Shown piece by piece: positions 30,510 through 40,200 of a stretch of DNA of 64,000 nucleotides. The notes below the pieces were generated by a model. The model was not told the origin of the DNA and searched no databases. It saw only the letters and a program-made list of their open reading frames with translations. Numbering within the stretch: the first letter of the stretch is position 1; every line of letters starts with the position of its first letter. The position numbers and the translations under genes were made by a program. Source of the DNA: Jidongwangia harbinensis (GTDB taxonomy: Bacteria; Actinomycetota; Actinomycetes; Mycobacteriales; Micromonosporaceae); NCBI RefSeq assembly GCF_020216025.1, contig NZ_JAIWNC010000001.1:533584-597583 (forward strand), read 5' to 3'.

Positions 30510-30938
30510 TCAGGGGTCGAAGGCCGACACGTACTGGTCCGCGACGGAGGATAGGTCGCTCAGTTCGGACCTGGTCGCGGTCAGGCCGAAATCGGCGACG
30601 TCGGCGCCGAGTTCGCCGAGCAGCCGGGCGAGGAAGGTCTCCGCGAGATCAGCCACCGGTTGGGTCTCGGCCGTCACGACGGGGACCGCCACGACGCCGG
30701 CCAGCGCGTTGGCCGGGAGCTGGTCGAGCAACGCCTTGAGAACGCCCGCGTAGGACCCTTTGCAGGCCGGGGTGGCAACGATCAGCAGAGCCGCGTCCTG
30801 AACCTCCAGCAGAGCCTCACCGGTGGCGCCGTCGCCCGGCGTCAGCAGACCGGGGATCAGCCTGGCGACGTCGACCAGGACCGGCTCCGCATGGCCACGC
30901 CGCATGGCGAATCTCTCACCCACCGCGAGGCCATCGCG
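30510..30938 (-). pseudogene. NADPH-dependent FMN reductase (SsuE-like), N-terminus lost
   Basis: The frame from about 30938 reads RRDGLAVGERFAMRRGHAEP, then ALLIVATPACKGSYAGVLKA and GVVAVPVVTAETQPVA. These match the middle and end of SsuE/MsuE-type flavodoxin-like FMN reductases. The usual opening VGNPRPGSRT, which binds the FMN phosphate, is absent. An ATG at 31007 would add unrelated Arg/Trp-rich residues. The gene is probably non-functional. Confidence 0.6.
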
Positions 30939-31037
30939 CCGCGCACAAGCCCGATTCGCTATCGGTAGAAGGGACCACCACCGCCCGTAGCCACCGGACG
31001 TGACCATGGCGTCCCTGCGCGGAGCGCGCCCTGTGCA

Positions 31038-31095
31038 GCGACCGGCAACGCACAGAACCCGTGGTCAACCCCCGAACCCGGTTTCGAGCGGTACA
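31038..31095. repeat. 58-bp repeat shared with the IS region at 63064-63122
   Basis: This stretch and 63064-63122 differ at only about seven positions plus one indel. The second copy lies at the junction of two transposase relics, so this copy is probably a solitary footprint or end of the same insertion sequence. Confidence 0.7.
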
Positions 31096-31154
31096 CGGCG
31101 ACGGCGGCGGGCCCGTGCAGGCCTGCTGCCGTCGTTCGTCCGGTACGGGTCGGA

Positions 31155-31763
31155 TCAGGCTGACATCAACTCGGTGAGCCTCGTCCTGGACGATTCCCGC
31201 GCACGCTCCCGCAGCGAGCGAACGAGGTCGTCGCCGGAAGCGTCGGCACCGGACAGCGTTGCCATGTCGGCCTGCTGGTTCTGTACCTCGATCTCATACC
31301 GGTCGACGCCGTCGTCGAGCAGGTCCGAGATGTACTCCGCCGAGTTGAGTGCGCTGTTGGAACAGCTCGCCACCGATGTCAGATCACCATCCTTCCGGTA
31401 CTTCACCGCGTAGTAGACCGCGGCGGCCGCGTCGTCGGCGTACGCCAACAGGCCGGGTGACTGCTCGTCACCGGTCAGCTCCGGGAACTGCTTCATCGCC
31501 TCGGCGATCTCACCCCACGCAGTGCCGGAGGGGTACTGCCAGAGCAGGTCCAGGCAGCGGATCACCGTGTCGACATCCGGAGAACGCGCCGTGTCGGCAC
31601 CGACCGGGCCGGTGAAGAGCTGAGCCATTCGCTCCGCACATGCGGCGACGAACATGCTCACCTGCCCCTCACCCGCACGCTCGAAGAACTTCTGGACAGC
31701 AGGTTCAGCATCGACCACTCGAACGTCCCGATCCTCGTCCCGGATTCGCGTTGTAGACCTCAC
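31155..31763 (-). CDS. DUF416-like protein
   Basis: This 202-residue acidic, helical protein shows FVAACAERMAQLF, DTVIRCLDLLWQYPSG, GLLAYADDAAAAVYYAVKY and NSAEYISDLL. The order and spacing resemble DUF416 (E. coli YjaG family), whose function is unknown; related proteins also turn up as immunity-type proteins. The GTG start at 31763 has no SD and the first 20 residues look unconserved, so the true start may be further in. It lies beside the trypsin-STAND gene on the same strand. Confidence 0.55.
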   Translation of the reverse strand: MRSTTRIRDEDRDVRVVDAEPAVQKFFERAGEGQVSMFVAACAERMAQLFTGPVGADTARSPDVDTVIRCLDLLWQYPSGTAWGEIAEAMKQFPELTGDEQSPGLLAYADDAAAAVYYAVKYRKDGDLTSVASCSNSALNSAEYISDLLDDGVDRYEIEVQNQQADMATLSGADASGDDLVRSLRERARESSRTRLTELMSA

Positions 31764-31931
31764 CGGCGATCGGGGTCCACCTCATTCTTGCCGATGTACG
31801 GTAGCGCGTTCTGCTCCGCATGGGCCCAGGGCAGGTTGCGGGCCGCAACCACCACGCCGCCCATGCACTCCTGACCGGCCCAAGGACACGCCGAGCGGCG
31901 TCAAGGTAAGGGCCGAGGACGAGATGCCCGC

Positions 31932-34900
31932 CTAACCGTCGCCGGATGGCGTGATCCGCAGGGCGAGCAGGCCGTGGTCCAGGCCGACGATCAGCGTGTC
32001 GCCGGCCGCCAGGCAGCTCAATGCCGGGTGATACACCTGGATCGCCCGGATCAGGCGGCCGGTGGCGGGATCCCACAGGCGCACGGTGCGGTCCAGGCTG
32101 GAGGAGACCAGAACCTCACGGCCGTCGTAGGCCATGCGGCAGACGCCGGTGACCTCGCGCTCGTGGCCGAGCAGAGTCGCCTCCGGACGGCCGGATTCCG
32201 GATCCCACAGCGTGATCGACCGGTCGGAGCCGCCCGAGACCAGCAGCTCTCGCTTCCCCACGACGATCGAGCACAGGGCGTTCACCGCCATGAGCTGGTG
32301 GCCCGGTGATGCCCAGTGCAGGGTGCCGCTGGGGTCCCACAGCCGTACGGTGCCGGTCTTGTCGGCCGACGCCAGTGCCACGCGGCCCTCTCGGGACACC
32401 ACCGTCAGCGCCGTAACCCACTCGCTGTGACTCGCGAGGCGGCCGCGCACGACGCGGTCGTGAACGGTCCACAGCCGGACCGTCATGTCCTCGCCGGCCG
32501 AAGCGATCAGTTCCTGGCCGTTCTCCCGCACGACGCACACCGCGTTCACCGCGTCGTAGTGCTCCCGCATCTGCTCGCCCGGCGGCGCCGACCAGTCGTC
32601 CCAGAGCTCGACGGCGCCGCTGCTGTTGCCGGCCGCGACAACCGGGGTTCCCTCGTCGTCGGCCACGCACACGCTGGCGACGGTGCCCGACTCAGCCCGC
32701 AGTTCGAACCTCTGCTCGCCGGTGAGCGGGTCCCACAGCCGGATCCCGTCGTCGCCGCCGGCGGACGCGACCAGCGGGCCGTCGTCGCCGGGAACCATGC
32801 AGAGCGAGGTGACCGCCTTCAGCTGCCGCGCGTCCGCGATCGGTCCTCGGCGCGGCGCGTCGGCGTCCCAGAGGCGGACCGTACCGTCGCCACCCGCGGT
32901 GGCCAGCACCGGGCCGTCATCGGTCGGAAGCTCGCAAACGGCTCGGATCCAGCTCGAATGGCCGGTCAGCGGCTCGCGCTCGGACCAGTCGGTGCTGTCC
33001 CACAGCCGGATGATCCCGTCCTCCCCGGTGGCGGCGAGCAGCCGGCCGCCCGCGGTGTCGAGAGTGCAGAGATCGGTCACCGGGCTGGGGGTGTCGAAGC
33101 GACGTACCTCCCCGTCGGTCTCTGGATCCCACAGCCGCACCGTGCCGTCGTAACCGGCCGACGCGATCAGCGCCCGGCCCGGAGACCGCCGGAGCGCGTG
33201 CAGGGTCGTCACCCAGCCGTCATGTCCGGTCATCTTGGCCAGCGGCGCGCCGGTCAGCGGATCCCACAGCCGTACCGTGCCGTCGTAACCCGCGGACGCC
33301 AGCAGATCGCGGCCACCGGTGGGGACATGGGTGACAGCCGTGACCCAGCCTGCATGGTCGTCGAGCGTGTGCAACAGCGTGCCCGTGGCCGGTACCCAGA
33401 TCCTTACCGTGCCGTCGTCGCCGGCCGAGGCCAGCAGGTCACCGTCAGGCAGGGGGATCGTGCAGATGTTGCGCACCCATTCCCCGTGCTCGCGTAACTC
33501 GCCGACGAGTGCTCGGCTGAGCGGGTCCCACAGGCGGATGGTGCCGTCCAGGCTCGCCGTGGCGAGCAACTGGGAATCGCCGGCGCGGACCGAGCAGATG
33601 CCGCGAACGCCGTCCTCGTGGCACTGCCAGTCCTGCTCGGACTGATTCGTCCGCGGATCCCAGAGACGGACCGTGCCGTTGTCGTCGCCGGACGCCAGCA
33701 GCGTGCGCCCGTCCACCGTCACCGGGCAGACGTCGAACACGGCCTCGGCGTGGCCCTCCAGAAGGGTGCGCTCCTCGCGGGGGTGCGTATGCGCCCACAT
33801 CGCCCGGTACGGCACGTGGCCGGCGGCGCGCAGATCGAGGTCGCAGCCGAGCCCGTCCATCGTGTCGGCGACCGAGAACAGGGCTGCGCGTTCAGCGGGG
33901 GCGGCGCTGATGGCGGCCGGCGCCAGCTGGAGCAACTGGATGCGCGCGCGAGCCCGTGGACCGTCCGCGCACCCGGCGACCCGTACCACCCGGTCCAGCC
34001 GGGCGTGCAGCAGATAGCCGTCGTCGCACAGCAGCCGGTCGAGCCGGCCCGTGCGCGCGGCGTGCTCGGCCAGGCTGGTCAAAAGGTAGACGGGGGCCTG
34101 CGTCCATCCGGTCGCGCGGCCCGCCTCGATCCAGGCATCGACCAGGTGGCTCTCGTCGCGGCGGGTGTCTTCCCGAGCGGCGCGCAGCTCGTCGTTCAGC
34201 GCCTGGTGGAACAGCCGGTAGTTGACCTCGCGGTCGCCACTCGTCTCGACCAGGAAGTTCGCCGCCGAGGTACGGACGAACGATGCCAGCTCGGCCTCGG
34301 AGACCTCGGCGCCCAGGGCTTGCACGCCCGCCCGCCAGAGTGACAGCGGCAGCCCCGGGGTCTCCGCGTAGGCCAGCACGGTGAGGGCGCATCGCGCCGA
34401 CGCCGACCCCGCCGGGGACAACGTGTCCACATACGTGTCCATCGCCGCGCCGACCCCGCCGGCGAACTGCACCTGCGACGGATCGAGCGCCACCGTGTCG
34501 TTGCGCGCTCGCGTTCGGGCCAGAAGACCCGCGACCAGGAAGTTGGCCCGGGCCAGCGCCGCGATGCGGCGGGCGACGGGCAACGCCACAGAGACTTCCG
34601 CGTACGGGTTGCCGGGCCGCTCGTCGCCCACCAGTTGCAGGGTGGCGCGCGCGTACTCGACCAGGTCGGACTCGGCGAAGTAGGCGGACTCGTCGAGATC
34701 GATCACGTCCCGGCCCGGGGCCGTGCCGAACAGGTCCAGAATGTTGCCCAGGTCGTCGCTCCGCCGCGTGCCCACCGCGACCTGGACTCCGACTCCGGCA
34801 CACATGCGGGCGAGTGGCAGCAACACCGCGGACAGGAGTAGCCGGGCCTGCTGGGCAGTCACGGCCTCGTCGAGCGCGTCGACGATCAGGTTGAACCTGA

Positions 34901-35987
34901 CGTCACGCCCGGCCAGGTGGTCACGGAGTGCGGACGGCAACTCGTCCGGTGTCCGCGGCAACCGGGCCCCGGTCGCCTTGGCGATCTCGACCGCGACATC
35001 CAGCGCACTCTTGCCCCTCGCGTGGACCGCGCAGGACACCGATCCGGTCGTCGCTCGCACGGCGGTGTCGTCGGCCGGGAGCCCCGCGCGGATCTCCGGG
35101 TCGGCGGTCGTGACGACGCGGCCCAGCACGGCTGACTTACCCACGCCGGGAGAGCCGGTGACAACCAGCGGGCGACCGGAGGCGACCGGGTCGTCCAGCC
35201 ACTCCTTCAGTCTGAGCAGGGCGGCCTCGCGGCCGCGGAACCGGAACCCGCGCTCGGATCGCACCGCCACACCCCGGGCCCGGGGCAGCCAGTGCTGACC
35301 GGCCTCGGCGTCGGTGGTGAGGGTCCACCCCCAGGCAGCCAGCGCCGCGTCGTCGGCGTCCCCGGCACGCCAGGCCGCCATCAATGCCAGCCCCATCGCG
35401 GGCAGATGCTCGTCGGCGTATCGGAAGGTCTGTGCGCGGCCGTGGCCCTTGTCACTGTGTTGCTCGACGATGCCGACCACGGCCTCATAGTCCGGCGACC
35501 ACAGCGCCGCGCCGCTGAATCCCTTGGCCAGGCCGGCATCGGACTCGTTCGTGAGCTGCACCTTCCCCCAGGAGAGCCCGTCGGTGACCCGGCCGTACGC
35601 GCTGCTGCCGTCACCGGAGCCGCTCGGGAAGCCGAACGCCCACCACGACCGCTGCAGCAGGGCATGCTCCGGCAGGCATCGCAACCTCGCCGGCCGGACC
35701 CGGCCGGGCACGGGCTCGGCCAGTTCCAGCAGGGCGAGGTCGATCTCGTGGCTCGGCAATCCGTCGTCCCGGCAGCGCGCCACCCGGCGCCGCACCCAGA
35801 AGCCCTCACCCGACTTCGGGAACGAGACCCACAGATCGGCCCGGAGCTCCCCGCCCGGGCAGGCGACGTGCGCGCAGGTCAGCACCAGCGTCGGACCCAA
35901 CACGACACCGGTGCCGATCGCGGTGCTCGAGCGCTCGCCGGTGTGGATCGCCACCGTCCACGAGGCGTCGGTGGGTGCAAGGTTCAT
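31932..35987 (-). CDS. Trypsin-like protease / STAND NTPase / WD40 protein
   Basis: A 1351-residue three-part protein. Residues 1-200 form a trypsin-like protease with an intact triad: His40 in LTCAHV, Asp83 in EIDLALLEL and Ser158 in KGFSGAAL. Residues about 248-700 form a STAND/NACHT-type NTPase with GFRFRGRE and Walker A GSPGVGKS (278-285). Residues about 735-1345 carry at least 13 WD40 repeats, most ending LWDP, enough for two propellers. There is no signal peptide, so it acts in the cytoplasm. In such proteins the repeats are thought to sense a trigger, the NTPase to switch, and the N-terminal enzyme to act as effector; similar architectures are assigned to conflict and defence systems. 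The partner gene lies 12 bases upstream. Confidence 0.9.
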   Translation of the reverse strand: MNLAPTDASWTVAIHTGERSSTAIGTGVVLGPTLVLTCAHVACPGGELRADLWVSFPKSGEGFWVRRRVARCRDDGLPSHEIDLALLELAEPVPGRVRPARLRCLPEHALLQRSWWAFGFPSGSGDGSSAYGRVTDGLSWGKVQLTNESDAGLAKGFSGAALWSPDYEAVVGIVEQHSDKGHGRAQTFRYADEHLPAMGLALMAAWRAGDADDAALAAWGWTLTTDAEAGQHWLPRARGVAVRSERGFRFRGREAALLRLKEWLDDPVASGRPLVVTGSPGVGKSAVLGRVVTTADPEIRAGLPADDTAVRATTGSVSCAVHARGKSALDVAVEIAKATGARLPRTPDELPSALRDHLAGRDVRFNLIVDALDEAVTAQQARLLLSAVLLPLARMCAGVGVQVAVGTRRSDDLGNILDLFGTAPGRDVIDLDESAYFAESDLVEYARATLQLVGDERPGNPYAEVSVALPVARRIAALARANFLVAGLLARTRARNDTVALDPSQVQFAGGVGAAMDTYVDTLSPAGSASARCALTVLAYAETPGLPLSLWRAGVQALGAEVSEAELASFVRTSAANFLVETSGDREVNYRLFHQALNDELRAAREDTRRDESHLVDAWIEAGRATGWTQAPVYLLTSLAEHAARTGRLDRLLCDDGYLLHARLDRVVRVAGCADGPRARARIQLLQLAPAAISAAPAERAALFSVADTMDGLGCDLDLRAAGHVPYRAMWAHTHPREERTLLEGHAEAVFDVCPVTVDGRTLLASGDDNGTVRLWDPRTNQSEQDWQCHEDGVRGICSVRAGDSQLLATASLDGTIRLWDPLSRALVGELREHGEWVRNICTIPLPDGDLLASAGDDGTVRIWVPATGTLLHTLDDHAGWVTAVTHVPTGGRDLLASAGYDGTVRLWDPLTGAPLAKMTGHDGWVTTLHALRRSPGRALIASAGYDGTVRLWDPETDGEVRRFDTPSPVTDLCTLDTAGGRLLAATGEDGIIRLWDSTDWSEREPLTGHSSWIRAVCELPTDDGPVLATAGGDGTVRLWDADAPRRGPIADARQLKAVTSLCMVPGDDGPLVASAGGDDGIRLWDPLTGEQRFELRAESGTVASVCVADDEGTPVVAAGNSSGAVELWDDWSAPPGEQMREHYDAVNAVCVVRENGQELIASAGEDMTVRLWTVHDRVVRGRLASHSEWVTALTVVSREGRVALASADKTGTVRLWDPSGTLHWASPGHQLMAVNALCSIVVGKRELLVSGGSDRSITLWDPESGRPEATLLGHEREVTGVCRMAYDGREVLVSSSLDRTVRLWDPATGRLIRAIQVYHPALSCLAAGDTLIVGLDHGLLALRITPSGDG

Positions 35988-35999
35988 GACGAGGTCCGA

Positions 36000-36317
36000 T
36001 CAGGGGCGGCCGGTCGGCGCGGTGTCCGGCCGCCAGGAGAGTGTCACCTCGAAGTTGCCCTCGGTCGCCGCGCGGGCCACCAGCCAGTTCGCCGTTCCGG
36101 TCACCTTGACGCCGAACTTGACCTCCACGCCGTCCGGCGCGAGCGCACGGGCCTGGATGAGGATCTCCCGGGCGGCCTCGATGGCCGGTGCTGCCGCCGT
36201 CCGGACGCGCCCCGCCACGTCGCCCACACCGGCGGGGTGGAAGCCGTCCACGGGATCGATCTCGAATTGCGCGATCGTCGCACCGTCCACCTCATACGTC
36301 ACGATCTCCGACGACAC
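36000..36317 (-). CDS. Trypsin-co-occurring (CU044_2847-type) small protein
   Basis: A protein of about 105 residues. The C-terminal half VEVKFGVKVTGTANWLVA and GNFEVTLSW matches the CU044_2847 / trypsin-co-occurring domain 1 family, which sits beside trypsin-STAND genes in actinobacteria. The N-terminal half is beta-rich with VDGATIAQFEIDP. I favour the GTG at 36317 because AGGGGG lies 5 bases upstream; a GTG at 36323 is embedded in that site. It is cotranscribed with the protease-STAND gene and may be its adaptor, substrate or inhibitor; the exact role is unknown. Confidence 0.8.
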   Translation of the reverse strand: MSSEIVTYEVDGATIAQFEIDPVDGFHPAGVGDVAGRVRTAAAPAIEAAREILIQARALAPDGVEVKFGVKVTGTANWLVARAATEGNFEVTLSWRPDTAPTGRP

Positions 36318-36323
36318 CGGCAC

Positions 36324-36634
36324 CCCCTGGAAATGAGCCGTACCGGCAAGGCGACGCCGGGCCCGGATTCACGTCGCCGCTATGCTGCCCGGGCTGTCAC
36401 GCAGTTCGCAACCGCCATTCCATGATCCTTTTTGAGAACCTTGGCGACAATATTTGATCAATGCGCTGAACTGGCCACATAGATATCGCCGAACGAGCGG
36501 TTGTCGGAAACTGGCAACCGGTGCCCCCGTCGCTTGCGCTGTACACGAGGGATCGGCAAAATCGTGCCGGTGCGTGATCGGCCGCTCCTGCCTGCGGCGG
36601 TGATCGATTTGCCCTGCCCGCTGAGGAGCGACGA
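36324..36634. promoter_or_regulatory. Divergent intergenic region between the two defence-type operons
   Basis: This 311-base region is less GC-rich than its neighbours and should contain promoters for both directions. A short inverted repeat, CGGTTG at 36498 and CAACCG at 36515, is present with an 11-base spacer. No gene is seen. Confidence 0.4.
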
Positions 36635-37258
36635 ATGCCGGAAAATGATCTCACCCCCGTGCAGCGCTTCGTTCTTTTGACCTTGATGATCAGGGCGGAA
36701 TCACTGCCGAATACCGCCGTCAGCAACAGCCTCAAGGCGGACAAGAGAAATGATCTCGTCAAACGTGGCCTGATCGAGGTCTCCGGCAAGCCGATGCAGC
36801 TGGAATTGACGCAGAACGGGCAGGATCGCGCTTTGCGGGAGCTGACCGCGGCGCAACCGGAGAAGACCGGAACCATCGGCCTCACTCTCTACACCACCCT
36901 CGACTTCCTGCACCGGCTGATCGAGCGGTCCGGGATCGAACCCCGGGCCCTGTTCCAGCTCCGAGACCTCGGCCGGGTCGTCCCGGCGGCGGCCTCGCAC
37001 ACCGTCGAGGAGCAGGTCCGCAAGGCCTACGCCGGGTTGGCCCGGCGGCCCGGCGGTCACGTCATGCTGGCCGACGTGCGGGACGCCCTGCCCGATGTGG
37101 GGCGGGCCGAGCTCGACGCGACTCTCATCCGGATGAACCGGTCCCCCGACGTCCACATCACGCCCGAGTCCAACCAGAAGGCGTTGACCCCGCGCGAGCG
37201 CTCAGGTGCCGTCAGCATCGGCAACCAGGAACGTCACCTCATCGCTATCGTGTCGTGA
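36635..37258 (+). CDS. Winged-helix-like protein, partner of the double ATPase
   Basis: I do not recognise this 207-residue protein as a named family. Residues 5-70 look like a winged helix (VQRFVLLTLMIRAESLP, KADKRNDLVKRGLIEV, ELTQNGQDRAL). A second helical region at 115-185 (VEEQVRKAYAGLA, DVRDALPDVGRAELDATLIR) also resembles a winged-helix reader. It lies 13 bases before the double-ATPase gene, so the two should form one unit. It could be a regulator or a DNA-recognising subunit. Confidence 0.65.
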   Translation: MPENDLTPVQRFVLLTLMIRAESLPNTAVSNSLKADKRNDLVKRGLIEVSGKPMQLELTQNGQDRALRELTAAQPEKTGTIGLTLYTTLDFLHRLIERSGIEPRALFQLRDLGRVVPAAASHTVEEQVRKAYAGLARRPGGHVMLADVRDALPDVGRAELDATLIRMNRSPDVHITPESNQKALTPRERSGAVSIGNQERHLIAIVS

Positions 37259-37271
37259 CGGGCCACGGCCG

Positions 37272-40200
37272 ATGAACCCCGACGAACGGCGCGCTCTCAC
37301 CGCGCTGCGGCTGAGCTGGGCGCCGACGCCGGACGACGTCTGGCGGCAGCCGCCCTACCACGTCGAGGGCCTCCACCGAGACGTCGTCGACCTCGTCCTC
37401 GACGGTGTGGCCGAGGCGCAAGGCGAGGAGAACCCCATCGGGATCGCTCTCCAGGGCCAGCGAGGCACCGGCAAGACCCACCTGCTCGGTACGGTGCGCG
37501 AGCGGGTCCAGGCCGAGGGCGGCTACTTCTTCCTGGTCGAACTGTTCGAGTCGAAGGCGTTCTGGCGCAGCACCGCCCAGCACATGGTCGAGGGGTTCGC
37601 GCGACCCCGAGCCGACGGGGAAACCCAGCTGACGTTCTTCCTCAAGCAGCTGGCCGAGGAGTTGGAGATACCCCGGCCGGTACGTCGAGCGGTGATCGGG
37701 GAGTACGAGATCACCCGCCCGGCACTGGATGCGTTCGTCGATCTTTTGCGTAAACACCATCGCCAGGTCGGCATCGAATGCCAGGACACCGCCCGCGCCC
37801 TGGTGCTGCAGGCGTCGAGCTCGCTGCGCGCGCAGGACGTGGGCGACTGCTTCCTGCGGTGCAACGACGAGGAGGAGGCGGGCAGCCGGGCCGCCTGGGG
37901 AATGCGCCGCGGCAAGCGCTCGGCCCAGGAGATCGTCCGGGATGTCTCCCGCCTACTCGCCCTGACCGGACCGACCGTCATCGCCGTCGACCAGATCGAC
38001 CTGCTGATCCGGCAGTCGGTCAAGTCGACCGCCGCTGACGACCGCAACGAATGGCAGACCTCCCTACTGCTGGAACAGATCGCCGGCGGGCTCATGACCC
38101 TGCGGGAGAACACCCGCCGTACCCTCTCTGTCGTCTCCTGCCTCCCCCGGACCTGGCAGGAGATCAAACTCCAGGCCACGGACACGGTGCAGGACCGGTT
38201 CCGCGAAGCCGTCTGGCTCAAGGAGATCCCGACCGCCGCGTTGGGACGCGAACTCATCGAGCGGCGCTTCGCTCACAAGTTCGCCGGCGCTGATTTCACA
38301 CCGCCGCACCCGACGTGGCCCGTCGATCCGGCGGCCTTCACGGACGACATGCAGTTGACCCCGCGTGAACTACTGCGAACGATCGACAAACACGTCCGGA
38401 AATGCCTGGCCGACGACGTGATCGAAGAACTCCGGCGGCTCGTGAGCGTGCCGGACGGCACGGGGCCGGAGTTCTCGCCGGCCATGTCACCGGCGCCGGC
38501 CACCGCCGCCTGGGCCGGCTACGACCACGACTTCCCAGCGCTCGTCGCGGCAGCCGACCCCGCGGACGCGCTCGCCCCGGAGACCGAGGACCTCGTCGTG
38601 CCTGGCCTGTTGCGGGCCGGGCTCACCGCCTGGATCGCCGAGCGCGGCCCGGCCGGGCAGTCCTACAGCATCGACCCGCCGACAGGTGGCAAACCGGTGC
38701 TGCACGCACGGCTCCGCCAGGACGTCGGCGGCGAGTCCGACGAGGACGAGGAACACTGGTCGTTCCGGGCGATCAGCGCCAGGCAGCCCATCGCCGCGCT
38801 CAACCGCATCCGCAACGCCGTCACCGGCGCCGGGCTGACCGAAGGGGTGACCAAGCGCAAGCTCTTCCTGCTGCGCACACCCGAGTGGTCGAGCGGGCGG
38901 CGCACCGGCGAAGTGCTGGAGGGCTTCCGGCAGGCAGGCGGCCGGAGCCTGCCTTTCGGCGAGGACGACATCAAGCAACTCATCGCTCTGCGGGAACTCA
39001 TCCGGCGGCACGGTGAGGAGACGCTGCGACCCTGGTTCGAGAAGCGTGGGCTCACCGCGACGATCGCGGTGCTCCGCGAGGCGCTGGACGAGAGCCCGGC
39101 TGAGCGGCCGGTACCCGTCCGGGCGGCCACCGCGGCGGCCGAGGTGGAGAAGCCGGGGGCCGGCGGATCGGACGACGCGGTGCCGCTCGGCGCGGCCGCT
39201 GACGGGAGCCGGGTGACAGTCGCGCTGGAAGCGCTTCGCCGGCATACGGCCATCTTCGCGGGCTCGGGTTCCGGCAAGACCGTGCTCATCCGGCGCCTCG
39301 TGGAGGAGTGCGCGCTGCGGGGCGTTTCGGCGATCGTTCTCGATCCCAACAACGACCTGGCCCGGCTCGGCGACCGCTCCCCGGAGCCGCCGGAGTCGTG
39401 GTGGCCCGGCGATGCGGAGCTGGCCGACGAGTACCACACGAACACCGAGGTGGTGATTTGGACACCGCGGCGTCAGAGCGGGCGGCCGCTGAGCTTTCAG
39501 CCCCTCCCGGACTTCGCCGGCATCGGCGACGACCCGGACGTGTTCAGCGCGGGCATCGACGCCGGCGTCGCCGCACTGGCGCCGCACGCGCGGGCCGACA
39601 GCCAGACCGAACGGGCCCGGCTCAGCAAGGCCGTGCTGCGAGAGGCGCTGACCCGCTTTGCCCGCACCGGATCCAGCGACCTGCGGCGTTTCATCGGCCT
39701 GCTCACCGACCTGTCCGAGGACATGACCGCGCTCGGCGAGGACGGCGTGAAGCTCGCCGGCAAGATGGCGCAACTGCTGACCGCCGCCATGATCAACGAC
39801 CCGTTGTTCGCCGGCGCCGGCGCACCGGTCGATCCCGGCGACCTGTTGACGCCGACGGCCGGACGGCGCGCGCGGGTCTCGGTGATCAGCTTTGTCGGCC
39901 TGCCCGAGGAAGCGCAGCGCCAGACCTTCGTCAATCAGCTTCAACTGGCACTGTTCGCCTGGATCAGGCGTCACCCGGCCGGCGATCGTCCCCTGGGCGG
40001 GCTGTTCGTGATGGACGAGGCGCAGACGTTCGCTCCGTCCGGCGCGATGACCGCGTGCACCCACAGCACGCTGGTACTCGCTTCCCAGGCCCGTAAGTAC
40101 GGCCTCGGGCTGGTCTTCGCCACTCAAGCGCCGAAGGGTCTCCACAACCGCATCCCCGGCAACGCCGCCACCCAGTTCTTCGGGCTGCTCACCAGCATGG

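Noticed and set aside
31932..33800. Tandem DNA repeats in the WD40 region as a possible repeat array or CRISPR
   Set aside because: The similarity follows the protein repeats encoding LWDP motifs, with variable spacing and sequence. There are no constant repeats and unique spacers.
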